A stretch of DNA of 64,000 nucleotides from Jeotgalibacillus aurantiacus (GTDB lineage Bacteria > Bacillota > Bacilli > Bacillales > Jeotgalibacillaceae), in NCBI RefSeq assembly GCF_020595125.1, contig NZ_JACNMS010000001.1:682001-746000 (forward strand), read 5' to 3'. The position numbers and the translations under genes are program-made. Below, in pieces: positions 39,596-49,399 of this stretch (position 1 is its first letter; the number at the start of each line of letters is the position of its first letter). Below the pieces are notes generated by a model. That model had not been told where the DNA came from. It searched no databases and saw nothing but the letters and a program-made list of their open reading frames with translations.

Positions 39596-39627
39596 AAAGA
39601 GACGCCCTATTCAACGGACGTCTCTTT
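39596..39627. terminator. Bidirectional terminator between convergent genes
   Basis: A 9-bp stem (39596-39604 with 39619-39627) extends into the last codons of the tetR-like gene. Confidence 0.78.
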
Positions 39628-40215
39628 CTTTGCAGCTTTATTTCCCATGATCCCGTAAAAAAATATATTCGCAATATCCTCTGCCAATGGCAGCACCTTT
39701 TGCTGAACCTCGTCCCGACCCATATAATCCTTCAGCATCTGGATATAAAACAAGATTGCATGGTCAGATAAGTCAGGGTTCACATAGCCCTCTTTCTTCC
39801 CGATCTGGAACAGTTTAATGAAGTATGGAAGTGCTTTTTCAGCATACACCTGCTCTATATAATTTTCTTCTTCTGTATACTCCTTCATTAAATACTGATA
39901 AAACTCTGGGTGAATATTCGTGGACACTTCCTTTTTATTAAAGATAATCTGTTTCACCTTTTCCGGGAAAGGATCATCGCTGTTGACGATTTTCTCAAAA
40001 TGATCCGAAGCCTGGTTCACGTAATAAATGAAAACCTCATGAATCAGATTATGTTTGCTCTCAAAATAATTATAGATGGTTACCTGAGATACTTGTGCTT
40101 TCTTTGCAATATCCGCAATAGAAACCTTTTGGATCCCCATTTCACTGAACAATTGCATGGAAGCCTCTAATATATGCTGTTTTTTTCTTTCTTTACGTCG
40201 TTCAAAACCGTTCAT
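39607..40215 (-). CDS. TetR/AcrR-family transcriptional regulator
   Basis: A 202-residue repressor with the N-terminal helix-turn-helix SIADIAKKAQVSQVTIYNYF (about 28-47) and a helical ligand domain. Start ATG 40215 (MNGFERRKER) has GAGGTGA upstream; the GTG at 40224 lies within that site. It is divergent from the ABC exporter, and the shared intergenic region carries TTATGAAAT inverted repeats, suggesting that it represses the exporter and itself. The ligand may be an exported toxic compound. Confidence 0.88.
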   Translation of the reverse strand: MNGFERRKERKKQHILEASMQLFSEMGIQKVSIADIAKKAQVSQVTIYNYFESKHNLIHEVFIYYVNQASDHFEKIVNSDDPFPEKVKQIIFNKKEVSTNIHPEFYQYLMKEYTEEENYIEQVYAEKALPYFIKLFQIGKKEGYVNPDLSDHAILFYIQMLKDYMGRDEVQQKVLPLAEDIANIFFYGIMGNKAAKKETSVE

Positions 40216-40245
40216 CCATCTCACCTCAATCTTATTTTAATAAAA

Positions 40246-40350
40246 TTTATGAAATAAAACAAATAAAAAATTTCATAAGTATGTTGTATTTTATGTAAAA
40301 CGGGTATATTATGAAATATATAAGGTGTTTCACTTTAAAACTTTCATAAA
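40246..40350. promoter_or_regulatory. Divergent control region with TTATGAAAT operator-like repeats
   Basis: An inverted repeat (TTTATGAAAT at 40246-40255 with ATTTCATAA at 40270-40278) and a second pair (ATGAAAT at 40311-40317 with TTTCATAA at 40342-40349) flank a promoter for the ABC genes: TTGTAT (40284-40289), a 17-bp spacer, TATTAT (40307-40312). The arrangement suits repression by the adjacent TetR-type protein. Confidence 0.55.
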
Positions 40351-40364
40351 AGGAGGAGTCGAAC

Positions 40365-41261
40365 ATGACGATTCTTCGGGTAAAAGGAGTAACAAAGAGA
40401 TTTGGCAATTTCAAAGCACTAAGCGGTGTCGATTTTCACATTAATAAAGGTGAAGTATTCGGGTTCATAGGTCCAAACGGTGCAGGAAAATCAACGACCA
40501 TAAAAATTCTATTGGGCATTTTAAAGCCGACTTCCGGAAGTGCCACGATATTCGGATTGGATGCGTGGAAAAACTCAGTGGAGATTCATAAGAAGATCGC
40601 CTACGTTCCCGGAGATGCTAACCTTTGGCCAAATCTGACCGGCGGTGAAGTGATCGATTTATTCCTTAAGCTGAGAGGCAGCTTTGATCCAGTTAAACGC
40701 GATCAGCTCATTAAACGATTCCAGCTGGATCCAACCAAGAAATGCCGGACCTATTCCAAAGGTAACAGACAAAAGGTAGCACTAGTATCTGCATTTGCAT
40801 CTGATGCTGAACTGTTTATTCTGGATGAACCTACATCCGGTCTTGACCCTTTAATGGAAAAAGTGTTTCAGGACTGTGTAGCAGAAGCAAAACAGGAAGG
40901 GAAAAGTGTTCTTTTATCCAGTCATATTCTTTCAGAGGTGGAACGCCTGTGTGACCGTGTAGGGATTATCCGGCAGGGAACGATCATTGAGACAGGTTCT
41001 CTGACAGAGCTGAGACATCTTACACGCACGAATCTGATTGCAGAAACAAAGAAACCGATGCCAGCTCTTGCCAATATGCCTGGCGTTCATAACCTGCAGT
41101 CTGTTGACAACGGAGTGTCTTTCCAGGTGGATACAGAAGCGATGGATGCTGTGATGAAATTAATCAGCAGCGCCGGTGTTATCCGGCTTGAGAGCACGCC
41201 GCCGACATTAGAGGATCTGTTCATGCGTCATTATGAAACGAAAGGAAGCGATGCCGTATGA
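40365..41261 (+). CDS. ABC transporter ATP-binding protein (drug/antibiotic exporter type)
   Basis: A 298-residue ATPase. Walker A is GPNGAGKST (about 36-44) and Walker B LFILDEPTSGLDP (about 152-164), with the switch His in SSHILSE. The signature motif is atypical, YSKGNRQKV in place of LSGGQ, as in a subgroup of polyketide-drug exporters related to the tetronasin system. The C-terminal 80 residues form the extra domain of such ATPases. AGGAGG precedes the ATG. The stop overlaps the permease start (ATGA). Confidence 0.9.
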   Translation: MTILRVKGVTKRFGNFKALSGVDFHINKGEVFGFIGPNGAGKSTTIKILLGILKPTSGSATIFGLDAWKNSVEIHKKIAYVPGDANLWPNLTGGEVIDLFLKLRGSFDPVKRDQLIKRFQLDPTKKCRTYSKGNRQKVALVSAFASDAELFILDEPTSGLDPLMEKVFQDCVAEAKQEGKSVLLSSHILSEVERLCDRVGIIRQGTIIETGSLTELRHLTRTNLIAETKKPMPALANMPGVHNLQSVDNGVSFQVDTEAMDAVMKLISSAGVIRLESTPPTLEDLFMRHYETKGSDAV

Positions 41262-42862
41262 ACAAACAGTCCTTTAGCGGAACAGGACAACTGATCCGCT
41301 TTTATCTCAAGGCTGACCGTATTCGTATCGCAGCCTGGATTTTATCCTTAATGGCCTTAACTTCTGTAACCGCATGGTCGCTTGACGGTTTGTACAGCTC
41401 AGATGCAGAACGACAGGCGATGGCAACAACCATGGAAAACCCTGCAATGACAGCCATGGTGGGTCCTGCCTATGGCATTGAAAACTATCATACAGGGGCA
41501 ATGACCGCTCACCAGATGCTTTTGTTTACAGCGATTCTCGTGGCTGTCATGGCTATTTTGCATGTGTCCCGTCATACACGGGGAGATGAAGAGGATGGAA
41601 AGATGGAGATGCTCGGTTCACTTCCGGTTGGACGATTAGCTTCCCTGACTGCATCAATGAGCGTCATGGTGATGTCTCAGGTGATCCTTGCTTTAGGTAT
41701 TGCAGTGAGTCTGGCTGTTCTGTCGATTCCTTCTTTACCGGTGTCGTCCTCTATTCTTTACGGTGCAGCTCTCGGCGCAACCGGCATCTTTTTCGGCACC
41801 CTGACTGCTGTTTTTGCTCAATTAGCGGATAGCGCCAGAGGAACAACAGGGCTTGCCTTTCTCGTGCTTGGCGCCGCCTATATGATACGCGCAGCAGGTG
41901 ATGTGAATAATGACACACTATCCTGGTTTTCACCACTTGGATGGCCGCTTAAAACGCAGGTTTTTGTGGATGATACGTGGGTGCCGCTCATTCCTCTTTT
42001 GGCAGGTGCCGTCGTATTAACGCTGATCGCGTTTAGCGTAATGGCCTCAAGGGATATCGGAACAGGGTTGATTCCTTCACGGCCTGGAAGAAACCATGCC
42101 CGTAAAGCATTGCTGAGTCCGTTTGGCTTAACCATGCATCTCCAAAAAACAAGTATCATTACCTGGGGTGTCGCTTTACTCGCAATTGGTCTCTCCTACG
42201 GTTCAGTAATAGGGGACCTGGAAACCTTTTTTTCAAGCAGCGAATTGTTAAGTGGCGCTGTAGATCAAAGCAGCGGATTCAGTCTGACTGAACAATTCAT
42301 TTCCATGCTCATGTCTATCATGTCAATGATTGCAGCAGTGCCAGCCCTTCTCTTTTTATTTAAACTTAAGGGTGAAGAGAAAAAAGGGCGGACTGAAACG
42401 GTTTATGCCCGCGCCGTATCGCGTTATGCGTTATTCGGCAGCTATTTTCTCGTGGCTCTGATATTTGGAACAGTGATGATGTTGCTTGCGATTTTCGGAT
42501 TATGGTCTGCCGCGGCTGCCACAATGGAAGATCCGATCTCTTTCGGTTCACTCGCAAAAGCCGGGCTTGTTTATGTACCGGCTATCTGGGTTATGATCGG
42601 ATTCGGTGCTCTTCTATTCGGATTCAAACCTGGATTAACAGGACTTGCCTGGGTTTATCTTGGATATGCATTTTTCGCCGTGTACCTTGGTGGACTCCTT
42701 CAATTTCCTGAATGGGTCAACCGTTTATCACCATTCGGTTTTATTCCGGAAGTGCCTATGGAGGAAATTAATGTGCTGACACTTGTCCTCCTCGTATTGA
42801 CAGCTGGTTTATTAGCTGCTGTGGGATTCACCACGTACCGAAATCGTGATCTTGCCGGTTAA
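41258..42862 (+). CDS. ABC exporter permease
   Basis: A 534-residue membrane protein with about twelve transmembrane helices in two similar halves, as in the tetronasin/multidrug-type permeases that pair with the ATPase just upstream. A large loop follows the first helix (SSDAERQAMATTMENPAMTAMVGPAYG). Translation is coupled to the ATPase by a 4-nt overlap. The operon probably exports a toxic or antibiotic-like compound under the divergent TetR regulator; the substrate cannot be read from the sequence. Confidence 0.87.
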   Translation: MNKQSFSGTGQLIRFYLKADRIRIAAWILSLMALTSVTAWSLDGLYSSDAERQAMATTMENPAMTAMVGPAYGIENYHTGAMTAHQMLLFTAILVAVMAILHVSRHTRGDEEDGKMEMLGSLPVGRLASLTASMSVMVMSQVILALGIAVSLAVLSIPSLPVSSSILYGAALGATGIFFGTLTAVFAQLADSARGTTGLAFLVLGAAYMIRAAGDVNNDTLSWFSPLGWPLKTQVFVDDTWVPLIPLLAGAVVLTLIAFSVMASRDIGTGLIPSRPGRNHARKALLSPFGLTMHLQKTSIITWGVALLAIGLSYGSVIGDLETFFSSSELLSGAVDQSSGFSLTEQFISMLMSIMSMIAAVPALLFLFKLKGEEKKGRTETVYARAVSRYALFGSYFLVALIFGTVMMLLAIFGLWSAAAATMEDPISFGSLAKAGLVYVPAIWVMIGFGALLFGFKPGLTGLAWVYLGYAFFAVYLGGLLQFPEWVNRLSPFGFIPEVPMEEINVLTLVLLVLTAGLLAAVGFTTYRNRDLAG

Positions 42863-42872
42863 CATTCTATTA

Positions 42873-42910
42873 AAAAAGACTGAGATCAGTTCATCTGATT
42901 CAGTCTTTTT
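42873..42910. terminator. Bidirectional terminator
   Basis: An 11-bp stem (42873-42883 with 42900-42910), T-rich on both outer sides, between the convergent permease and guaD genes. Confidence 0.83.
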
Positions 42911-42920
42911 TACTTATGTG

Positions 42921-43376
42921 TTACTTACTTTTTTCAGCATACAACCGCATAGGATCTTCCATTCCATCAGCGAGCTTCATTTGACTCATGACAACCTGAC
43001 GCTCTTCGTTTGGCTTTTTCAGATCTTTATATATCTCACCTGACAGTCCCAGCCCGGCAGCTCCAGCTTCCTCAACGGATTGGCAGTAATAAATATCATC
43101 CATTCCGGCAAATCTCATCGCTGTATAGCACATTGGACACGGCTCTCCACTCGCATACATCGTGTAACCTGATAAATCATCTGTCTTAAGCTCTTTTTGC
43201 AGACGTCTAATGGCGAGCAACTCCGCATGACCACTCACATCGAACGTATGGTGCATTTCATTAACACCTTCAGCAACAATCTTTCCATCCTTCACAATTA
43301 CCGCACCAAACGGGTGCCCACCGTCTCTCACGTTATCGACAGACAGTTGGACTGCTCTTTTCATAAATTCATTCAT
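42921..43376 (-). CDS. guaD: Guanine deaminase / CMP-dCMP-type nucleoside deaminase
   Basis: A 151-residue zinc deaminase. The active site is SGHAELLAI (zinc His and catalytic Glu) and EPCPMCYTAM (two zinc cysteines). Length and the C-terminal segment around SGEIYKDLKKPNEER resemble Bacillus GuaD, which converts guanine to xanthine; a related specificity is possible. Start ATG 43376 (MNEFMKRAV) has GGGAGAG upstream. It diverges from the large glycoside-hydrolase-like gene. Confidence 0.85.
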   Translation of the reverse strand: MNEFMKRAVQLSVDNVRDGGHPFGAVIVKDGKIVAEGVNEMHHTFDVSGHAELLAIRRLQKELKTDDLSGYTMYASGEPCPMCYTAMRFAGMDDIYYCQSVEEAGAAGLGLSGEIYKDLKKPNEERQVVMSQMKLADGMEDPMRLYAEKSK

Positions 43377-43523
43377 CTTTATCACTCTCCCTCTTTTTCA
43401 GTACCCGATTCACCGATTATCAACCCTTTATGAATCATGTGATAAAAGGATTATTATTTTCTATTCTTTTACATCAAATCACGATATACTTATTTCAATT
43501 CTAACTCAAATGGAGTGACTCGG

Positions 43524-46500
43524 TTGAAAAAAATACTCTTGATTCTCGCCGGCGTTTTGCTGATCATTGCTGCACCCGTCATTGTCTGGCACATTCAAAA
43601 GAAAGAAGCACTCGCCATTCAAATTATCGACTACACCGTCCCATCTGAAAATTACCGGGAGCACCAGAGTCTGACATGGCTTTTGAACCATAACCGCTTT
43701 ACGACTCCTGATCAGACTTCCTTTAATAAAGAGGAACATTATATTGGTATGAAGCCTGATGAATCAGAAGAAGTCATCGATTTATACAGTTATCCTGAGT
43801 CATTTGATGATCAATCTCTTATTTACGTAGCTGATACGTATGGCGTCTACGAATCTGACCTCCCGTGGTCAACTGCTGGAGAAGCAGAGCCTGGCAGCAG
43901 TGACCTGATTGAAGGCGGTTTAAAGCAGGAGCATTGGAACATGATTAAAAATCAGGTGCTCGAGCAGGACACTGATCTCGTGATGGAGTTCAATACATTT
44001 GCTTCTCCAACGGAAGAATTAGTCAGAAAAGACGTCATGGATTTCCTTCAGGTGGAATGGACAGGCTGGATCGGCCGTTATTTCCCTGAACTGGACCGGG
44101 GATCCGAAGAACTGCCACAATGGGTTGTGTCCCAATATGAAGAACAAAACAGTGAATGGACGTTCTCAGGAGAAGGCTTTATTCTTCTCAACGAAGTGTC
44201 CTCTGAAGTGGTTGTTCTGACTGAAGAGGATCTGAAAGAGACCGCAATCAGACTCAGCTTTACTGAAAGCGGACAGGAATTGTTTGACCTTGAGACGAGT
44301 CCTGCTTACCGTTACTGGTTTGATATTCTTGTGCCGGAAAATGAAACAGAAGTAGCGGCCTGGTATGACTGGTCATTAACTGATACAGGAACCTCGAAGC
44401 TTTCAGCAGCAGGAATTCCTGAAACCTTTCCGGCAGTCATGCACCATAAGAAAAAAGCAGCGAATATTTACTATTTCGCCGGCGATTATGCAGATGCTGC
44501 TGATATGCCCGCCTTTTATCAGGTAGCCGGAATGTCAGCTGTACAATCCTTGCTATCGTTTGAATCAGTATTCCCTGATAAAAGTTTTTTCTGGCGAACC
44601 GTTTCTCCATTAATGGAAACCGTCTTTAACAGAGCTTCAGAAGAAGATACAGTGATAGCCGCAGATATCGAGCAGGCAGAACACGAAGGTCTCTCATATC
44701 CTGCACGTATCAATGAGCAGGCTTACGAGGTATACCGTGACGGAGATTGGGAACCAATCACGATTAAAGGGGTCAACATGGGAATGGGCAAACCCGGCGC
44801 TTTCCCGGGAGAAGCTGCCATTACGTACGAAGAATATTACCGCTGGTTTGAGCAGATTGATGAAATGAACGCCAATACAATACGGGTTTATACCCTTCAT
44901 CCACCCGCTTTTTATGATGCATTAGCTGATTATAATGCTGAGGCTGAGGAGCCATTGTATGTATTCCATGGTGTTTGGGCAGATGAGGAGCCACTCGAAG
45001 AATCTCTGGATGCCTACAATGAAGAAAGTGTTGCCCGCTTTCAAATGGAAATGACACGACTCGTTGATGTCATTCATGGTAATGCCACAGTAGAGCCGGA
45101 GCCTGGTCACGCATCAGGTGTTTACCGCTCGGACGTTTCACCGTATATCATAGGCTGGGTGCTCGGAATTGAATGGTATCCGTATATGGTCGACGAGATG
45201 AAGAAAAAATATCCTGATCTGAGTGATTACGAGGGGCAATACGTATCTTCAGAAAAAGCAGAACCAATGGAGGTCTGGCTGGCTGAACAAATGGATCTGA
45301 TTGCCACTTATGAAGCTGAAGAATACCAAAGTATGAGACCGCTCAGCTTTACGAACTGGGTCACAACAGACCATCTCGAACAGCCTGCTGAACCTCTCGA
45401 GCAGGAGGACTTAGCTTCTATTAATCCGAACCACATAAAGCCAAACGGTTCTGCCATTGAAGCTGGCATGTTTGCTTCTTATCATGTGTACCCTTACTAT
45501 CCTGATTTTCTCTATCTGGAGGAAAAATACACTGAATTTATTGATCATCGCGGTGAGAAAAATCATTATGCCGGCTATCTGGCTGACCTTCAAGCTGCCA
45601 ATGAGATGCCTGTCCTGATCGCAGAGTTCGGGATTCCTGCTTCCCGGGGAATGACGCACCGGAATCAATTTGGGCTTAATCAGGGTTTTATGTCAGAAAC
45701 TGAACAGGGTGAAGCACTCACACGGCTGTATGAAGATATTATCGAAGCAGACATGCTTGGAGGCCTCGTCTTCTCCTGGCAGGATGAATGGTTTAAAAGG
45801 ACCTGGAATACAGCGGATTACGACAATTCAGACCGCCGCCCATACTGGTCCAATGCTCAAACAAATGAGCAGCAGTTTGGCCTGTTAAGCTTTGATCGTC
45901 ATACCGTCCGGATAAATGGAGAACCCGATGAAGGATTAACATCACTTTATAAAGGCGATGGAGCACTAAAATCGCTGGATATATCTCATGACGAGCGATA
46001 TGTCTACCTGCAAATGTCTGTAGACAATTTGAGTGGAGATTTCTGGGACAATCACAGTCTTAACATTTATGCTGATGTCCACCCCGAACTCGGCATTTCC
46101 CAGGGCGGAATGAATGCGGACTTCAAGCTTGAAATGAAAGGACAGGAAGCCGCACTTCAAGTTGCTGGCGATTATGATTCGTTCTATCTTGATTACGCAA
46201 AAAAATTAAAGCTGATCCCGGATAATGAATCAATGGACGAATTTCACCCGATCCGACTTGCGCTGAATAAAGGAATCGTGCGTCCTGACACTGGTGAAGA
46301 AATTCCTTTTGACGCATATGATACAGGACAGCTACGTTTCGGCATTGGAGATCCGGAACACCCTGACTATGATTCACTTGCAGATTACATCTACAATCCG
46401 GATAACGGACTGATCGAAATCCGGATCCCGTGGATGCTGCTAAATGCAAAGGATCCGAGCAATCATGAATTTATGGGGAATATTCAAAAGGATGATATTA

Positions 46501-46688
46501 CTTCTGTGGTTGAGGTCGAGGATATCAAATGGTCGGCTGAGTTACTTGAAGGATCAGAGCAAGTAGACGAGCTCGGTTTTAATGACCCTCAGGGCTACAC
46601 GTGGGAAAAATGGAATTTACCTGAGACGGAAGAACGCCTGAAGCAGTCTTATGATATGCTGAAAGATCTGTTCGGAAATACGAATTAA
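43524..46688 (+). CDS. Membrane-anchored glycoside-hydrolase-like protein of the exopolysaccharide locus
   Basis: A 1054-residue protein. One transmembrane helix (about 4-25) is followed by an extracytoplasmic region. Residues about 400-790 look like a clan GH-A TIM barrel: TIKGVNMGMGKPGAFPG, NANTIRVYTLHPP, acid/base candidate Glu550 in GWVLGIEWYP and nucleophile candidate Glu701 in LIAEFGIP. Residues about 800-1000 form a beta-rich, CBM-like module. The exact GH family is not assigned. TTG 43524 (MKKILLIL) is chosen, since GGAG is 8 nt upstream and the GTG at 43515 overlaps it. It faces the GT2 synthase operon and may trim or transfer the polymer. Confidence 0.75.
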   Translation: MKKILLILAGVLLIIAAPVIVWHIQKKEALAIQIIDYTVPSENYREHQSLTWLLNHNRFTTPDQTSFNKEEHYIGMKPDESEEVIDLYSYPESFDDQSLIYVADTYGVYESDLPWSTAGEAEPGSSDLIEGGLKQEHWNMIKNQVLEQDTDLVMEFNTFASPTEELVRKDVMDFLQVEWTGWIGRYFPELDRGSEELPQWVVSQYEEQNSEWTFSGEGFILLNEVSSEVVVLTEEDLKETAIRLSFTESGQELFDLETSPAYRYWFDILVPENETEVAAWYDWSLTDTGTSKLSAAGIPETFPAVMHHKKKAANIYYFAGDYADAADMPAFYQVAGMSAVQSLLSFESVFPDKSFFWRTVSPLMETVFNRASEEDTVIAADIEQAEHEGLSYPARINEQAYEVYRDGDWEPITIKGVNMGMGKPGAFPGEAAITYEEYYRWFEQIDEMNANTIRVYTLHPPAFYDALADYNAEAEEPLYVFHGVWADEEPLEESLDAYNEESVARFQMEMTRLVDVIHGNATVEPEPGHASGVYRSDVSPYIIGWVLGIEWYPYMVDEMKKKYPDLSDYEGQYVSSEKAEPMEVWLAEQMDLIATYEAEEYQSMRPLSFTNWVTTDHLEQPAEPLEQEDLASINPNHIKPNGSAIEAGMFASYHVYPYYPDFLYLEEKYTEFIDHRGEKNHYAGYLADLQAANEMPVLIAEFGIPASRGMTHRNQFGLNQGFMSETEQGEALTRLYEDIIEADMLGGLVFSWQDEWFKRTWNTADYDNSDRRPYWSNAQTNEQQFGLLSFDRHTVRINGEPDEGLTSLYKGDGALKSLDISHDERYVYLQMSVDNLSGDFWDNHSLNIYADVHPELGISQGGMNADFKLEMKGQEAALQVAGDYDSFYLDYAKKLKLIPDNESMDEFHPIRLALNKGIVRPDTGEEIPFDAYDTGQLRFGIGDPEHPDYDSLADYIYNPDNGLIEIRIPWMLLNAKDPSNHEFMGNIQKDDITSVVEVEDIKWSAELLEGSEQVDELGFNDPQGYTWEKWNLPETEERLKQSYDMLKDLFGNTN

Positions 46689-46693
46689 ATGCA

Positions 46694-46739
46694 CACAACA
46701 AAAGCCCTTTTGCAGCTATGCACAAGGGCTTTTGTTGTG
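46694..46739 (+). terminator. Terminator of the glycoside-hydrolase-like gene
   Basis: A perfect 16-bp stem (46694-46709 with 46724-46739) starts 6 nt after the stop codon. The T-run is inside the stem, so termination strength is uncertain. Confidence 0.75.
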
Positions 46740-46754
46740 ATTTACTAAAAAATC

Positions 46755-46847
46755 GTGCCAGGTGTTCGCTCCTTTGTCTAGCTCCAACACTACGCCTGCT
46801 CATCTGTCACGTCTCTAATACAGGGAGTCTACGGAATGACCCGGCAC
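46755..46847. repeat. Small intergenic element flanked by GTGCCAGGT / ACCCGGCAC inverted ends
   Basis: GTGCCAGGT at 46755-46763 and ACCCGGCAC at 46839-46847 are inverted with one mismatch and enclose about 75 bp containing TTTGTCTAGCTCCA, a motif I associate with dispersed intergenic repeats of Bacillaceae. No open frame is seen. It may be a degraded small repeat. Confidence 0.35.
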
Positions 46848-46943
46848 TTTGTGAGTATAACCCGGTAAATATCACTCAACTGGTTTACAAATATCTTGAG
46901 CACCTGTTATGCAAAAATCTTATAGAACTATGGTTATCATTTT

Positions 46944-48368
46944 TTAAGCGGCTTCTTTCTCTGCAGAAATTCCTTTTCTCTGCATATTGCCCCACGATCC
47001 CTTTTGCAGAATAGCGGCAATAAGCCCTTCGCACCTCCAGATGACCGTCATGGGACGATACCAGAATGCTTCTGTCAGTGCCCAGAAAAACAGTACCAGA
47101 AGACTTTTAACATCCGGGTATTTGTGATAAGTCCATTCCTCCAGCAAAACAGCCAGAGAGGAAAGTAATGAGCCATAAAGCACAGTGGCCATAAACATGA
47201 TCAATGCAATTTCCCAGGAAATAAACGCGAATAAAATGCCTCCTACAATAATGACATAGCCGACTAATTCAAAGATAGCACTGATAAGCTCGACCAGAAT
47301 GTAATATGGCAGAGCAAATAGACCAATGCCGCGGTATTTTGGATTCAAGATCATTTTCCGGTGGGTCCAGAGTGTTTCAGCCAGTCCCCTTTGCCATCTC
47401 CTGCGCTGTGAACGAAGAGAAGAAAGCGTAGAAGGGGCTTCGGTCCAGCAAACCGGATCCTGAATGTATTCGATACGCTGATCAGATTTTTCATCTTTTA
47501 AAGAGCGGTGAATTCTGACGATCAGCTCCATGTCTTCTCCAACGGTATTGACTTTATACCCGCCAGCTTTAATAACACGGTTTTTTTCAAATACGCCGAA
47601 GGCTCCGGAAATAATTAGCAATACATTTAACCGGCTTAATCCAAGACGTCCGATCAGAAAGGCCCTAAAATACTCAATGATTTGCATCAGTACAATAGGC
47701 GTCTCGGGAAGGGCTATTTTCTCTACTTCACTTCGAATAATTCTTGAACCATTGGCAATTCTGACTGTGCCACCAGTAGCCGTTACGCGTCCATTGGAAT
47801 CAATAATAGGCTTCATTGTTTTCAGGAGGGCATCCCGGTCAAGAAGTGAATCACCATCAATCGCTGCAAAATACGGATATTTGGAAAAGTTAATCCCTGC
47901 GTTTAAGGCATCCGCCTTTCCTCCATTTAGTTTACGGATTAAGAATAAATTCGGAAATAAAGTGGATTGATACGCTTTTTCTACAGGCTGTGTCGGAAAA
48001 TAAGTCCGGATGGCCAAATCAATCTCTTTCATTCGAAACTCTGTAATGACCCGGCTGCTTGTTTCATCAACAGAGCCATCATCGATGATAATAACCTCAA
48101 ACTGAGGATAATTCAGCGCTAACATGGATCTTACTGTACTGGAAACTCCCACTTCCTCATTATAAGCAGGAACCAGGACAGAAACGGGAAAGGTATCTTT
48201 GTTCATTGCAATTTCCTCAATATGTGCTTCCCGGTTTAACTTTCTTTCTTTACGGATCCGGGGGCCCGCTATAAAAAACATCCCAAGATATAACAGCGAT
48301 ACTGAACCCATGTAAATAATGATCACAATCGCCGCTGCTTCGACTGCTGCATTAATCCACCCTGTCAT
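46944..48368 (-). CDS. Processive family 2 glycosyltransferase (polysaccharide synthase)
   Basis: A 474-residue membrane glycosyltransferase of the NodC/hyaluronan/PgaC/BcsA type. It has an N-terminal transmembrane helix (about 8-33), a GT-A domain with VLVPAYNEE, DDGSVDET and DGDSLLD, a TEAPST acceptor segment and QRRRWQRG of processive enzymes, then three or more C-terminal helices. It builds and extrudes a polysaccharide; the sugar is not predictable. Its ATG overlaps the HEAT-gene stop (ATGA). The third gene of an operon headed by the HPt-REC-GGDEF-REC gene, so synthesis is probably c-di-GMP controlled. Confidence 0.9.
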   Translation of the reverse strand: MTGWINAAVEAAAIVIIIYMGSVSLLYLGMFFIAGPRIRKERKLNREAHIEEIAMNKDTFPVSVLVPAYNEEVGVSSTVRSMLALNYPQFEVIIIDDGSVDETSSRVITEFRMKEIDLAIRTYFPTQPVEKAYQSTLFPNLFLIRKLNGGKADALNAGINFSKYPYFAAIDGDSLLDRDALLKTMKPIIDSNGRVTATGGTVRIANGSRIIRSEVEKIALPETPIVLMQIIEYFRAFLIGRLGLSRLNVLLIISGAFGVFEKNRVIKAGGYKVNTVGEDMELIVRIHRSLKDEKSDQRIEYIQDPVCWTEAPSTLSSLRSQRRRWQRGLAETLWTHRKMILNPKYRGIGLFALPYYILVELISAIFELVGYVIIVGGILFAFISWEIALIMFMATVLYGSLLSSLAVLLEEWTYHKYPDVKSLLVLFFWALTEAFWYRPMTVIWRCEGLIAAILQKGSWGNMQRKGISAEKEAA

Positions 48369-49399
48369 GCCGACACCCCCGTCCTTAACGTCCGAAGCTG
48401 CTTTGCCATATCGCGAGCATAAGGATCCTGATGCTCTTCTGCAGCAAACTCAAGCAGAATTTCTCCATCAGGCAACCGCTTTAATGCTTCACACGCAGCA
48501 AAACGGACCCACCAATTACCATCTCCTGCAAGTTCCATCAATTGGGGAGAATACCGGGACAAATTTAGAAGCCCGACGAGTCTTGCTCCATACATTCTTT
48601 CCTCCCATAAAGAAGAAGTGATAAAGCGTTCAAGATTGTCATGGTCTGAATAATATCGATACTGTGTTAAAGCGGCCAGAGCCTTCAACCTTATTTCTTT
48701 ATCTTCAGAATTCAAATTTGCCTCTACGAATGGGAGATGCTCATAAAAACCTGTTTCACCAAAATAAGATAACATTGCAGTCAGTACCCCTGAAGGCAGA
48801 TTTTCTGTTGTTTTCAAACTGTCAATAAAAGCAGCCGGAAATCTTCTCAGCAGCTCTTTCGTAAACCCTATAGATAAACTTTGATCATGAAGCATAAATG
48901 GAAGCACACGTTCATCCCCAAAAGATGCAAGCACTCTCATAGATTGACGATACTCTTCATCACGTTCCGGCACTGCCTGAATATGTTCCCACACCTGATC
49001 TTTTAAAGAAGTCATCATGAAATCCTCCATGAAATACAGGACATTGACCCGTTCAGACCAGCTTCCTTTCTTTAATACCTGCGTATAGTGATCCTGCAGA
49101 TGTTCATCAGCTGTTTTTTTCATTCGTGCTTTTTCAGCTTCACTATTGACATTTTGCGAATAGCCCGATAACAGTTTTTCAATGACATATATTTTTATTT
49201 CTTTTTCCTTAGGCAGTCTCGGTTGTACATCAGACTCACCTGACAGATAAACAATATAAGGTCCAAGCGCCTGACGATAAGCCCTTAATTTTCTGTTATT
49301 TAAGCGGATTGAACGGTTTTTATTGATAGCAATGGCTGTTAAAAGAATGAGCTGCAACATGAAAAACGCACCAGAAACCCATAAAACAGCGGTAACCAT
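48365..49399 (-). CDS. HEAT-repeat protein with N-terminal membrane anchor
   Basis: A 344-residue protein with one transmembrane helix (about 3-24), then a helical array with HEAT/PBS-lyase-type repeats, clearest in residues 170-340 (SEDKEIRLKALAALTQYR, GNWWVRFAACEALKRLPDG). Its start overlaps the stop of the regulator gene (TAATG) and its stop overlaps the GT2 start, so all three are translationally coupled. It probably scaffolds the synthase complex at the membrane; no catalytic motif is visible. Confidence 0.82.
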   Translation of the reverse strand: MVTAVLWVSGAFFMLQLILLTAIAINKNRSIRLNNRKLRAYRQALGPYIVYLSGESDVQPRLPKEKEIKIYVIEKLLSGYSQNVNSEAEKARMKKTADEHLQDHYTQVLKKGSWSERVNVLYFMEDFMMTSLKDQVWEHIQAVPERDEEYRQSMRVLASFGDERVLPFMLHDQSLSIGFTKELLRRFPAAFIDSLKTTENLPSGVLTAMLSYFGETGFYEHLPFVEANLNSEDKEIRLKALAALTQYRYYSDHDNLERFITSSLWEERMYGARLVGLLNLSRYSPQLMELAGDGNWWVRFAACEALKRLPDGEILLEFAAEEHQDPYARDMAKQLRTLRTGVSA

